Source of the DNA: Claveliimonas bilis
GTDB taxonomy: Bacteria; Bacillota; Clostridia; Lachnospirales; Lachnospiraceae
Reading direction: 5' to 3'
DNA: 64,000 nt
NCBI RefSeq assembly: GCF_030296775.1
Contig: NZ_AP027742.1
Coordinates: forward strand, 2,728,001-2,792,000
Shown: piece by piece, positions 56,156 to 64,000 of the stretch
How positions within the stretch are numbered: the stretch's first letter is position 1
How the letters are laid out: the number at the start of each line of letters is the position of its first letter
The notes under the pieces: generated by a model
Told to the model about the DNA's origin: nothing
Seen by the model: only the letters and a program-made list of their open reading frames with translations
Databases searched by the model: none
Program-made: the position numbers and the translations under genes

Positions 56156-57082
56156 TTGTCAAACAACTTTAAAAGCGCTGATTTATTCTGTGAATATTAT
56201 TTTACATGGATTATGGTTTATAAAAAGGATGCCGTCAGAAAAGTAACTCTAAATAAATATTTCATGACATATCAATGGATAATAAAATTAGCTCCTAAAC
56301 TAAAACTATTTGAATTGAATCGCATCACATATCAACAATTGCTAAATGATTATGCTACTTGTCACGAACGCCAAACTACTATGGATTTTCACCATCAGTT
56401 AAAAGGAGCCATACTAGATGCTGTAGATGAAGGTTTAATCAACCGCGATCCAACACGCAAAGCAATTATAAAAGGGAAAACTCCAACAGAAAAAAAGCTG
56501 AAATATCTTAATCAGTTTGAGCTTCATACACTACTAAGTTCCCTATCACTAACTCCTGAAATAAACTGGGATTGGTTTATACTACTTCTTGCAAAGACTG
56601 GAATGCGGTTTTCCGAAGCACTCGCTTTGACCCCAAAAGATTTTGATTTTATTCATCAGTCTCTTTCTGTAAACAAAACATGGGATTATAAAGAAGGTAC
56701 CGGCTTTTTGCCCACAAAAAATAAGTCTTCTATTCGCAAAATTCAAATAGACTGGCAAACAGTAGTTCAATATTCAACTCTGGTGAAAAACTTACCGGAG
56801 GATGAACCAATATTTGTAAAAGGCAGAGTATACAATTCCACAGTGAATGGAATATTGTCACGTCACTGCAAACAGGTAAATATTCCTGAAATAACGGTTC
56901 ATGGACTTCGACATAGGCACGCTTCCCTTCTCCTATTCGCAGGAGTATCGATTGCAAGTGTAGCACAGCGTTTGGGGCATTCTAGCATTACAACAACTCA
57001 AAAAACTTACTTACATATTATTCATGAACTAGAAAATAAAGATGTAGATTTAGTCATGCGATCTTTGTCTAGTCTAAATTAA
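56156..57082 (+). CDS. Tyrosine recombinase of the hsdS shufflon (PsrA/CreX-like)
   Basis: 308 residues. TTG start with AAGGAGGTG seven bases upstream. The core-binding domain occupies about 1-110. The catalytic residues are all present: Arg151 in TGMRFSEAL, likely Lys190, His249/Arg252 in HGLRHRHAS, His275 in RLGHSS and Tyr285 in KTYLHI. It lies between two silent hsdS pieces and adjoins both closely (17 and 4 bases). In Streptococcus pneumoniae the analogous CreX/PsrA recombinase inverts hsdS segments. Here it probably acts on the repeats ending in CAGCGTAAG. Base composition is AT-rich like the rest of the island. Confidence 0.9.
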   Translation: MSNNFKSADLFCEYYFTWIMVYKKDAVRKVTLNKYFMTYQWIIKLAPKLKLFELNRITYQQLLNDYATCHERQTTMDFHHQLKGAILDAVDEGLINRDPTRKAIIKGKTPTEKKLKYLNQFELHTLLSSLSLTPEINWDWFILLLAKTGMRFSEALALTPKDFDFIHQSLSVNKTWDYKEGTGFLPTKNKSSIRKIQIDWQTVVQYSTLVKNLPEDEPIFVKGRVYNSTVNGILSRHCKQVNIPEITVHGLRHRHASLLLFAGVSIASVAQRLGHSSITTTQKTYLHIIHELENKDVDLVMRSLSSLN

Positions 57083-57086
57083 ATTT

Positions 57087-57615
57087 TTATTCAAATAGCT
57101 TACGCTGATGAAGGGTGATAAGGTGGTCGATGTTTTCCAAATAATCTCCAATAACTCTCTGTTCCTCAATGGATGGAAGGGATACCGTTGTGTTTCCTAC
57201 AAGCTCTTTGTTAAGATTATTAACCGTGCTACCTGCGGCAAACATCCTATACTGGTTAAGCATTTGTTCCGTTCCAAGCATGTGACACAGGAACTTCAAA
57301 TCAAACCTGCTCTGAGTATCTCGGATGAGGAGCCAACCGTCATGAATACATCCATTTATCCCCATAATATATGGTTTTCCGAAACTCATTGAGTTGGAAA
57401 GAATCAAATCACCAGGCTGCACTTGCCTCGTTTTTGAAAGGCCTTCCGGTTTTATTTTTTCGACGGTTTTGGTGATGTATCTGCCTTGCTCTGGAGCATC
57501 TCCAATCTTCACCCAATTCAGGCCGTTAGGTGCGTCGGTGATGTAATCATCTATCGGCCTGGGCGATCCACCACGCTCAATTAGTACCAAATCTGAGAAC
57601 TTACGCTGTTCCCAA
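57087..57615 (-). pseudogene. Silent hsdS half-gene, identical to the second half of the active hsdS
   Basis: Bases 57099-57615 are identical by eye to 60061-60577, which encode the second target domain of HsdS from EQRK to TLHQRK. The copy stops at LFE just after the QRK core. Upstream an in-frame TGA lies 9 codons before EQRK and there is no ribosome site, so the visible ATG frame is only an internal start. It follows hsdM on the same strand, where a complete hsdS would sit in the common hsdM-hsdS order. Confidence 0.85.
57099..57615. repeat. 517-bp perfect direct repeat, copy A
   Basis: Identical over its length to 60061-60577 (same orientation, offset 2962). Both edges lie in the recombination repeats: the 24-base IR2 at 57099 and a 16-base portion of IR1 at 57600-57615. 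Confidence 0.9.
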
Positions 57616-57736
57616 ACTATAGCTTTTCCACCTTCTCATCATTCTCTTTTCCTGGTCTTTATTAAACTGCCAATATTTATATAGGTCTTTTTCATTCGTT
57701 CCATATAATAAACTCAATAATTATCATATATCTTTT
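57616..57736 (-). other. Gap between hsdM and silent hsdS half with a possible gene remnant
   Basis: One minus-strand frame reads SLLYGTNEKDLYKYWQF, then NKDQEKRMMRRWKSYS, looks coding-like and is cut off at the hsdS repeat. Source not recognised. Otherwise AT-rich; no terminator seen. Confidence 0.35.
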
Positions 57737-59338
57737 TTATAATTCCACGCCTAAAATTTCGAGCTGCTCTTTTATCTCTTTTTCAAGCTTCTCTATTTCT
57801 GCATTATCCTTTTCCAACTCTTTGCACACTGCCAATATATCTACCGGAGGTTCTTCCTCAAAAGTATCTACATATCTTGGTATATTCAAGTTAAAATCAT
57901 TGTCTTTAATCTCTTCATATGAAGCAAGATGTGCATATTTATCAATGTCTTTTCTTTCCTTATAGACTTTAATAATTTTTTCTACATTCTCATCACTTAA
58001 ATTATTTTGATTTTTCCCTTTTTCAAATTCTTGACTGGCATCTATAAACAATATATCTTTCGTTGTACGGTTTTTCTTAAATACCAAAATTGTTGTCGGA
58101 ATACCTGTACCATAGAACAAATTAGGTGGCAAGCCAATCACTGTATCCAGGTAATTCTTTTCTATAATTGTCTGCCGTATTTTCCCTTCTGCTGCCCCTC
58201 TAAACAGAACACCATGGGGAAGCACAATTGCCATCGTCCCTTCATGATTCAAATGATAAAGACTATGCAGTACAAATGCATAATCTGCTTTAGAGGCAGG
58301 TGCAAGCTTTCCATATTCCACAAAACGGGGATCCTTTAATTTCGACTCTCTGTTATCCCACTTTGCGGAATATGGCGGATTCGCTACAACAGCATCAAAA
58401 CTGCGAGGGTGATCTACCCCCTTTTCATCTGGTCCATCAGGCCAGTCAACCTCTAACGTATCTGCATTATTTAAGTCCATATTATTAAACGAAACATTAT
58501 GCATCATCAGATTCATTCGAGCAAGGTTATAGGTTGTTGTATTTAACTCCTGACCGAAAAATTTAATTGCTCCTGTTCTGCCTCCTTCCGGAAGTTCATC
58601 ACGCACTGTTAAAAGCAAAGACCCTGACCCCATAGCAGGGTCGTATACCATAAAAGTATCATCCAGCTTTTCAATATTAGCTGTTACTATTTTAGCTAAA
58701 ATCTTGCTTACCTGGTGAGGTGTATAAAACTCTCCTCCTTTTTTTCCCGCACTAGCTGCAAATTGTCCTATCAAATATTCATAAATTTCTCCGAGAATAT
58801 CCTTGCCATCCTCACTCTTATATTCAATTCTATCTACAAGTTTTACAATGTTATTCAAAGACTTTGCACGTGCAGTTGTAGAATTTCCAAGCCTGGAATC
58901 ACCCAGGTTAATGTCATTAAATACTCCCCGAAAATCTCGTGACGCATCAGAATTTAACTCCGCATTTTTATTGAAATGATCGAAAATTGTTTGATAATCA
59001 CTGGGAATTACCATGGATTCATCTATTTTATAATTTAAAGAAGCCCATGTATCTTCCGGTTCAATTGCATATCCTAATGTTGCAGAAATATCCCGGAGAT
59101 ATTCTGGAAGTTCTTCTCCCGACGCCTGCTCACTATATGCTTCATTAATCGTTTGATCTTCCCTGATATCAATGACACCATTATCAACCAGATATTTTTC
59201 CTGATGCTCTGACAAATAACGGTAAAACATAAATGCTAAAATATAATTTTTAAACTCCCCTGCATCCATGTTTCCACGAAGTTCATTCGCCATAGCCCAT
59301 AATTGGCTTGCTATTGTATTTACATTATTATTAGACAT
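57737..59338 (-). CDS. hsdM: Type I restriction-modification DNA methyltransferase subunit HsdM
   Basis: 533 residues. An N-terminal helical HsdM domain is followed by an N6-adenine methylase with the SAM motif DPAMGSGSLLL and catalytic motif ANPPYSAKWD. EIYEYLIGQFAASAGKKGGEFYTPHQVSKIL is the conserved link. With HsdS it forms the M2S methylase that protects host DNA; with HsdR it forms the nuclease. The ATG has AAAGGAG upstream. It follows fic by 42 bases. Confidence 0.97.
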   Translation of the reverse strand: MSNNNVNTIASQLWAMANELRGNMDAGEFKNYILAFMFYRYLSEHQEKYLVDNGVIDIREDQTINEAYSEQASGEELPEYLRDISATLGYAIEPEDTWASLNYKIDESMVIPSDYQTIFDHFNKNAELNSDASRDFRGVFNDINLGDSRLGNSTTARAKSLNNIVKLVDRIEYKSEDGKDILGEIYEYLIGQFAASAGKKGGEFYTPHQVSKILAKIVTANIEKLDDTFMVYDPAMGSGSLLLTVRDELPEGGRTGAIKFFGQELNTTTYNLARMNLMMHNVSFNNMDLNNADTLEVDWPDGPDEKGVDHPRSFDAVVANPPYSAKWDNRESKLKDPRFVEYGKLAPASKADYAFVLHSLYHLNHEGTMAIVLPHGVLFRGAAEGKIRQTIIEKNYLDTVIGLPPNLFYGTGIPTTILVFKKNRTTKDILFIDASQEFEKGKNQNNLSDENVEKIIKVYKERKDIDKYAHLASYEEIKDNDFNLNIPRYVDTFEEEPPVDILAVCKELEKDNAEIEKLEKEIKEQLEILGVEL

Positions 59339-59380
59339 AACTTGTCTCCTTTTATCCTTTCTATTTCACAAAGATCTCTT

Positions 59381-59989
59381 TTATTGAAGCTCTTCCGTTT
59401 TGAATGTATTATAACCTTCATAATAATAACTCGCGTCAATCCCTTTCATATAGACACTTCTGTCATTCACCGCATCCGTTAATGCCTCTTTTAACAAAAC
59501 TTTGATCTCCACATCTTTAATCGGACTTCTCTCCATCGCAAGCAAATAATCTTCTTTATCTACTTTGCTCCAGTCAATCACTTGCTGTATTTCTTTTTTC
59601 AAAATTGCGTCAAGCCAAATTCTTGTACTCCTCCCGTTTCCCTCTCGAAAGGGATGAGCTACATTCATTTCAACATATTTCTCTATAATCTCATCAAATG
59701 TTGTTTGAGGCATTTTATCTATATGTTCCAAGGCTGCCGCCAGATACATAACCGGTGCAAAACGAAAATTTCCTTTAGCAATATTCTCGTCCCTTACTTT
59801 CCCTGCAAAATCATATACTTCATCAAATAAGTATTTATGAATTTCAGCCAGACCCGCAAAAGTACCAACCTCAAATTGATCCAATAAGCCTTTTTCAAAT
59901 AATTCCATGGCCTTTTTCTTGCTTATTCTTTCTTCTTCCCGCGCAAGTTCCGACGAATCGCTGATTCCTAATTTATTTTTTAACGCCAT
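59381..59989 (-). CDS. fic: Class III Fic/DOC AMP-transferase within the RM operon
   Basis: 202 residues. The active-site motif [12 protein letters not shown] is intact (HxFx[D/E]GNGRxxR). A C-terminal SYYYEG (187-192) fits the inhibitory [S/T]xxxE[G/N] motif, so the enzyme should be self-inhibited (class III). [19 protein letters not shown] is the usual flap region. Such enzymes put AMP on targets, for example GyrB/ParE for NmFic-type proteins. It lies 17 bases after hsdS and 42 before hsdM, so it is made with the RM subunits. Its role there is unknown. Confidence 0.92.
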   Translation of the reverse strand: MALKNKLGISDSSELAREEERISKKKAMELFEKGLLDQFEVGTFAGLAEIHKYLFDEVYDFAGKVRDENIAKGNFRFAPVMYLAAALEHIDKMPQTTFDEIIEKYVEMNVAHPFREGNGRSTRIWLDAILKKEIQQVIDWSKVDKEDYLLAMERSPIKDVEIKVLLKEALTDAVNDRSVYMKGIDASYYYEGYNTFKTEELQ

Positions 59990-60006
59990 AAATATAAACT
60001 CCTTTT

Positions 60007-61233
60007 CTATACAAACATTTGCTGAAGCAGACCTTTTTTCAACTCTTTCAGATGATCTAACTTACGCTGATGAAGGGTGATAAGGTGGTCGATGTTTTCC
60101 AAATAATCTCCAATAACTCTCTGTTCCTCAATGGATGGAAGGGATACCGTTGTGTTTCCTACAAGCTCTTTGTTAAGATTATTAACCGTGCTACCTGCGG
60201 CAAACATCCTATACTGGTTAAGCATTTGTTCCGTTCCAAGCATGTGACACAGGAACTTCAAATCAAACCTGCTCTGAGTATCTCGGATGAGGAGCCAACC
60301 GTCATGAATACATCCATTTATCCCCATAATATATGGTTTTCCGAAACTCATTGAGTTGGAAAGAATCAAATCACCAGGCTGCACTTGCCTCGTTTTTGAA
60401 AGGCCTTCCGGTTTTATTTTTTCGACGGTTTTGGTGATGTATCTGCCTTGCTCTGGAGCATCTCCAATCTTCACCCAATTCAGGCCGTTAGGTGCGTCGG
60501 TGATGTAATCATCTATCGGCCTGGGCGATCCACCACGCTCAATTAGTACCAAATCTGAGAACTTACGCTGTTCCCAATCTTCCGTAAATCCTGGAAATCT
60601 TAATTCCGGAATTTTTTCTCCATTTTTAGGAAACATTTTTTGCAGTAATCCTTTTTTCAGCTCTTTTAAACGATCACACTTACGCTGATGAAGGGTGATA
60701 AGGTGGTCGAGTTTATCAAAATATGCTGCTATTTTTGCCTGTTCTTTCTGCGAAAGTGGCATAACTATCTCACTTCGCAATATGTTGTCATTGTATAAAT
60801 GCTTGACTGTAGACCCCTCTATCAACCACTTTATTACTTGATAAGATATCTTAAGGAACTTTTTGTTAATACTCCCATCTGTCTTGAGCCATACAACGTT
60901 TGAATCTTGAAAATACTCATCTTTCCCTTTATATTCAGCAGTTCTTCCGATACTTCCAACTACTGAAATCAAAGTATCTCCTACTTCTGGATACGGATAT
61001 AGTCTGCGAAATTCTTCGTACACTTCTCTTGAAATATATGAGTCAGGTTCTAAACCAATAGTTCCATTCTTAAAAAAAGGAATGTCTCCATGTTCCGATG
61101 TTTGTTCTTTAAAAATACGTTTGCAAGTCTGAACCGTACCGAGTTCCCCCAACTTACGCTGTTCCCAATCTTCCGTAAATCCTGGAAATCTTAACTTTGG
61201 CACTCTTCTTTTATTTTCATCACTTTTACTCAT
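60007..61233 (-). CDS. hsdS: Active type I specificity subunit HsdS
   Basis: 408 residues with two target-recognition halves. Each half runs from [10 protein letters not shown] (18-27; second ending at 224) to TLHQRK (ending at 185 and 391). Half 1 and half 2 have different target domains. Coiled-coil spacers [16 protein letters not shown] and [17 protein letters not shown] follow each half. The protein sets the DNA sequence recognised by HsdM and HsdR. The ATG has AGAGGAAAG upstream. Half 2 exists again, identical, as a silent copy, and an alternative half lies inverted at 55609-56138. Confidence 0.96.
   Translation of the reverse strand: MSKSDENKRRVPKLRFPGFTEDWEQRKLGELGTVQTCKRIFKEQTSEHGDIPFFKNGTIGLEPDSYISREVYEEFRRLYPYPEVGDTLISVVGSIGRTAEYKGKDEYFQDSNVVWLKTDGSINKKFLKISYQVIKWLIEGSTVKHLYNDNILRSEIVMPLSQKEQAKIAAYFDKLDHLITLHQRKCDRLKELKKGLLQKMFPKNGEKIPELRFPGFTEDWEQRKFSDLVLIERGGSPRPIDDYITDAPNGLNWVKIGDAPEQGRYITKTVEKIKPEGLSKTRQVQPGDLILSNSMSFGKPYIMGINGCIHDGWLLIRDTQSRFDLKFLCHMLGTEQMLNQYRMFAAGSTVNNLNKELVGNTTVSLPSIEEQRVIGDYLENIDHLITLHQRKLDHLKELKKGLLQQMFV
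60061..60591. repeat. Second hsdS half: 517-bp repeat copy B with flanking recombination sites
   Basis: 60061-60577 equals copy A at 57099-57615. IR2 lies at 60061-60084 and the full 30-base IR1 at 60562-60591. These are inverted relative to the cassette at 55609-56138. Confidence 0.9.
60679..61182. repeat. First hsdS half bounded by IR2 and IR1
   Basis: IR2 copy at 60679-60702 and IR1 copy at 61153-61182 bracket the first target domain, so this half is also an exchange unit in principle. Confidence 0.8.
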
Positions 61234-61300
61234 TTTCTTTCCTCTAAATTCTTTTACTTAAAGTGATAATTATTACGCAACAATAATCATCCGTATTGCC

Positions 61301-61329
61301 ATTTTACCATTTTTGTTTTCCCTTCGCAA
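61301..61329 (-). promoter_or_regulatory. Likely promoter of hsdS-fic-hsdM
   Basis: On the minus strand TTGCGA (61329-61324), 17 bases, TAAAAT (61306-61301), about 70 bases before the hsdS ATG. A dyad (ATTATT/TAATAAT) lies between it and the start. Confidence 0.55.
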
Positions 61330-61352
61330 TTTCACTATAGATATACCCTCTT

Positions 61353-64000
61353 TTAATGATCTGCCAGTTCGTCCGCCAACGCATAAATTGCATCCCTAAG
61401 GCTGTTTCGATACTTAATCCTCACCATTGACTGTACTTCTTCATCATGGGCCAGCATTGCATAGTCACGGCTGCCTTTAGCTATAATATCCTGGATACGG
61501 CCTGTATCATCTAAATCTCTCTGTCCGAATCTATGTCTTTCAAACATCTCTCGCATTTCTTCACTTGAAACAACATCAATAATTCCCCACTTGATCCGGA
61601 AATCCTGGAAACGCCGTTCCAGACTTACCTTATTTGCCTCCTGTATGATTTCAACGCTTCCGTTTTTCAGATGTACCGGATATTTAAAATCAGGATCATT
61701 TGGATAAAGTCCATTAATAATTGCCAGTACTGCATTCATGATCTGTCCTGCGTAATGCCTGTCTTCCAAACCATTGGCAAACTGACGTATCTTCTCTTTT
61801 GTTTCACCAGCTCCATCTCTGTCTTTTTCATGTACCTGATTTAAGAGCTTTTCTACAAGTTCTGTCAGGTAATCATAATCTACCTTGATATCTTTTACAT
61901 GAGTCATTTTCAGTTCAATCTGAACAACTGGTATTTTCTTTTCTTTTGCAATGCTCTGTTTCAATTCATTACTAAGAACCGTTGTCAGCATAACCTCTTC
62001 TTCCGGCTCCATTCCCAACGCCCGAAGCAGATCATCCGGTTCCTCATAATCAAACCCTATTTTTTCTCCATTTATGATTTCCGGGTCATACTGTTTCAGT
62101 TTTATCATCCCGGCGTTATATTGGCGCATGAGATCCAACATCTTTTCCTGCTTTTTTTCACTATCTGGAATCTTTTGGAATTGATCTGTCATTTCTTTCA
62201 ATTCCCCCACAATTCCTTTAACTTCATTAAAAACGGATTGAAACGGCTTTGCTATAATACCCGATTTTTCATTGAAATCTTTTCGTTCTTCATCCGACAG
62301 TTTTGCTGAATCTCTGTTGGCATATACAGAAAGAGCTTCATTCATCAACTTTTCGTTCTGAGCCGGCCAGCGATAATTAACAATCCTTCCCCATGGTTTT
62401 GCCTCCCGATCTGAAATCCGGTTTGTTCTGGAATATGCCTGAATAAGATTCGCCCCTCGCAGCACTCTGTCCACATAGAGCGTATTCAGTTCCGGAGCAT
62501 CAAAGCCTGTCAGAAGCTGATCGACTACAATTACCAGATCCAGATACTTTCCGTCAATGGCCGTACGATCCAACCTACTCCTCACATCTTCTGTATAAGC
62601 AGATATATCCTTCATTTCAAACTCTGTATCAAATTCCTTATTATACTGATCTATTGCCTCAGACAGTCCTCGATTCGTTTCAAGCTGGCTATCATTATTT
62701 GATGTATTCAAACTAAACGTAACCGCTACTTTTAAAGTCGGTTTTCCTTCTTTTTCATTCTTTTGATTCACCCGCTGAAATTCTCTGTAATACATCATAG
62801 CCATGGGGGTACTGGCTCGTCCTCCTCCCACATGCGTAGTAAACATTGCATTATATTTTCCATCTCCGGAACGATTTTTCCAGTTCTTAAAAATATCTTC
62901 CACTACTAATTTTACATGTTCTTCATTCTCATCATAAAAGCTTGGCTCTATCGTGTCATCGATATCTTCTACTGTTAAATGTTTTATTTTTTCTTCAATC
63001 TGTTCCTTGGTCCATTTCGGGAAGCGCGCTTTATAAAACTCTGGGAGATATTCTGTTCTCATTTTTTCTTCATCAATTGTAGTTTCAAAATCCACCTTAA
63101 ATCCAAGTACATTTTTGTCCGCAATGGCCTCACGAATTGTATAAGCATGAAGAAGTTTTCCAAATATATCTTCCGTCCTAAGTCCTGTTGTCGTTTCATC
63201 AAACATTGGCGTTCCTGTATAACCCACCCACGCCGAGCGTTTAAATGCTTTCTGTATTGCGGCAAAATTATCTCCCGCCGTACTTCTGTGCGCTTCGTCT
63301 ACAATAAACACAATATTCTTATCCGGGGATTTAAAACTTTTCCTTTTTACCAGTGTCCCTAGTTTTTGCACGGATGTCACTATAATCTTATTATCTTTAC
63401 TTCTTAATTTCCTGCTTAAATCGGTCGTGTTTTTTGTATCCTCTACCCCTCCTGTTGCAAAGCTTTCTCCTGCATACCCATCCGGATCATAAGCCTGATA
63501 TTTCTCATTTGTCTGTCTTGTAAGCGCAATCCTGTCCACGACGAACACAACTTTGTCTACATTTGGTAATCTGCTTGCCAGCCATGCCGTTTTAAAACTG
63601 GTAATCGTTTTTCCCGACCCTGTTGTATGCCAGATGTATCCCACTTTTTTATCACCGGCCTCAAAGTCCATATGTTTGATTCCTTCTATTACTTTCTGTG
63701 TTGCATAGACTTGATAAGGACGCATTACTTTTAATGTTTCCTTGTTTTTCGTTCCATCCAGAATCATATAATTTACTGCCATTTGATGTGCCATAGGAAT
63801 ACTGAGCATACAATCTGCAAATTCTCTCCAATCACGCACAATGGAGTTGTCTTTTCTTCTCTGCCAATGAAAAGCAAAATCTTTGTTAAACTTTTCTATT
63901 GTAGTATTTGCCATATACTTTACATTATTTGGCGTCATTGCAACTAAAATTTGCAACGTGGAATAGATATTCCCATACTGATTCTCGTCTATGTACTGGC
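61353..64000 (-). CDS. hsdR: Type I restriction endonuclease subunit HsdR (partial, runs off the right edge)
   Basis: At least 882 codons; the frame is open to the window edge, so the N-terminal PD-(D/E)XK nuclease domain is outside. SF2 motor motifs are WHTTGSGKTITSF (Walker A), VDEAHRS (DEAH box), GYTGTPMF and YSRTNRISDREAKPWGRIVNY. A helical C-terminal domain binds the HsdM/S core. It translocates DNA and cuts unmodified DNA. It is transcribed ahead of hsdS with a 119-base gap that has its own promoter. Confidence 0.95.
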   Translation of the reverse strand, partial: QYIDENQYGNIYSTLQILVAMTPNNVKYMANTTIEKFNKDFAFHWQRRKDNSIVRDWREFADCMLSIPMAHQMAVNYMILDGTKNKETLKVMRPYQVYATQKVIEGIKHMDFEAGDKKVGYIWHTTGSGKTITSFKTAWLASRLPNVDKVVFVVDRIALTRQTNEKYQAYDPDGYAGESFATGGVEDTKNTTDLSRKLRSKDNKIIVTSVQKLGTLVKRKSFKSPDKNIVFIVDEAHRSTAGDNFAAIQKAFKRSAWVGYTGTPMFDETTTGLRTEDIFGKLLHAYTIREAIADKNVLGFKVDFETTIDEEKMRTEYLPEFYKARFPKWTKEQIEEKIKHLTVEDIDDTIEPSFYDENEEHVKLVVEDIFKNWKNRSGDGKYNAMFTTHVGGGRASTPMAMMYYREFQRVNQKNEKEGKPTLKVAVTFSLNTSNNDSQLETNRGLSEAIDQYNKEFDTEFEMKDISAYTEDVRSRLDRTAIDGKYLDLVIVVDQLLTGFDAPELNTLYVDRVLRGANLIQAYSRTNRISDREAKPWGRIVNYRWPAQNEKLMNEALSVYANRDSAKLSDEERKDFNEKSGIIAKPFQSVFNEVKGIVGELKEMTDQFQKIPDSEKKQEKMLDLMRQYNAGMIKLKQYDPEIINGEKIGFDYEEPDDLLRALGMEPEEEVMLTTVLSNELKQSIAKEKKIPVVQIELKMTHVKDIKVDYDYLTELVEKLLNQVHEKDRDGAGETKEKIRQFANGLEDRHYAGQIMNAVLAIINGLYPNDPDFKYPVHLKNGSVEIIQEANKVSLERRFQDFRIKWGIIDVVSSEEMREMFERHRFGQRDLDDTGRIQDIIAKGSRDYAMLAHDEEVQSMVRIKYRNSLRDAIYALADELADH

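Noticed and set aside
56156-57082. Prophage or integrative element integrase
   Set aside because: No attachment site, phage or conjugation genes are nearby; the gene is tightly packed between hsdS pieces, which fits a local specificity recombinase.
57087-57590. A separate functional short HsdS protein
   Set aside because: It lacks a ribosome site, starts inside the conserved repeat, has an in-frame stop shortly upstream and duplicates half of hsdS; treated as a silent half-gene.
1-64000. CRISPR array
   Set aside because: No regularly spaced short repeats were seen; the repeats present are hsdS recombination sites, two protein-level repeat units and terminators.

Overview
The window reads as a chromosomal segment of a gut-type Clostridia, most likely Lachnospiraceae. 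Supporting signs are the AddAB recombination enzymes, a secG-rnr-smpB-ssrA block, purine synthesis finished by a separate AICAR formyltransferase and a PurO-type IMP cyclohydrolase, ChW repeats on a GH25 lysozyme, strong AGGAGG ribosome sites and frequent GTG/TTG starts. Genus is not resolved. Most genes lie on the minus strand.

Layout. 1-1200: PadR regulator and a HAAS/DUF1700 membrane protein behind a consensus promoter covered by a palindrome. 1201-10037: TPR lipoprotein, hflX, addB, addA in one run. 10073-14820: two heavy-metal P-type ATPases around an ArsR repressor with two matching operators. 14903-18467: FAD disulfide reductase, uracil-DNA glycosylase, hisF, hisH. 18525-22047: OmpR-type two-component system, small zinc-ribbon protein, tRNA-Ser(CGA), MmcQ/YjbR protein. 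22139-23602: GH25 lysozyme with six ChW repeats. 23876-29896: peptide-use cluster (M20 dipeptidase, OPT transporter, M29-like peptidase, AroM) with a divergent LysR regulator. 29903-35574: tmRNA, an aminotransferase, smpB, rnr, secG. 35582-42455: LysR/YeiH pair, enolase, glmM, purine genes. 42713-48722: acyltransferase, HPr-like protein without the phosphorylatable His, and greA, a degenerate ArgB-like kinase and a YesM/YesN two-component system. 48766-55390: two MATE exporters, a TetM-like GTPase fused to a YacP/Rae1-type NYN nuclease domain, and a truncated AlbA-type gene.

55609-64000 is the most striking part: a type I restriction-modification locus (hsdR, hsdS, fic, hsdM on the minus strand) followed by a silent hsdS half-gene, a tyrosine recombinase and a second silent hsdS cassette on the opposite strand. 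Every target-recognition half is bounded by near-identical DNA ending in the same 9-bp core, which occurs eight times. One half (517 bp) is present in two identical copies. This is the layout of a recombinase-driven, phase-variable specificity system. Here hsdM and fic sit between the active hsdS and the inverted silent cassette, so a simple inversion would carry them along.

All functions are read from motifs and family resemblance by eye; no searches were run.
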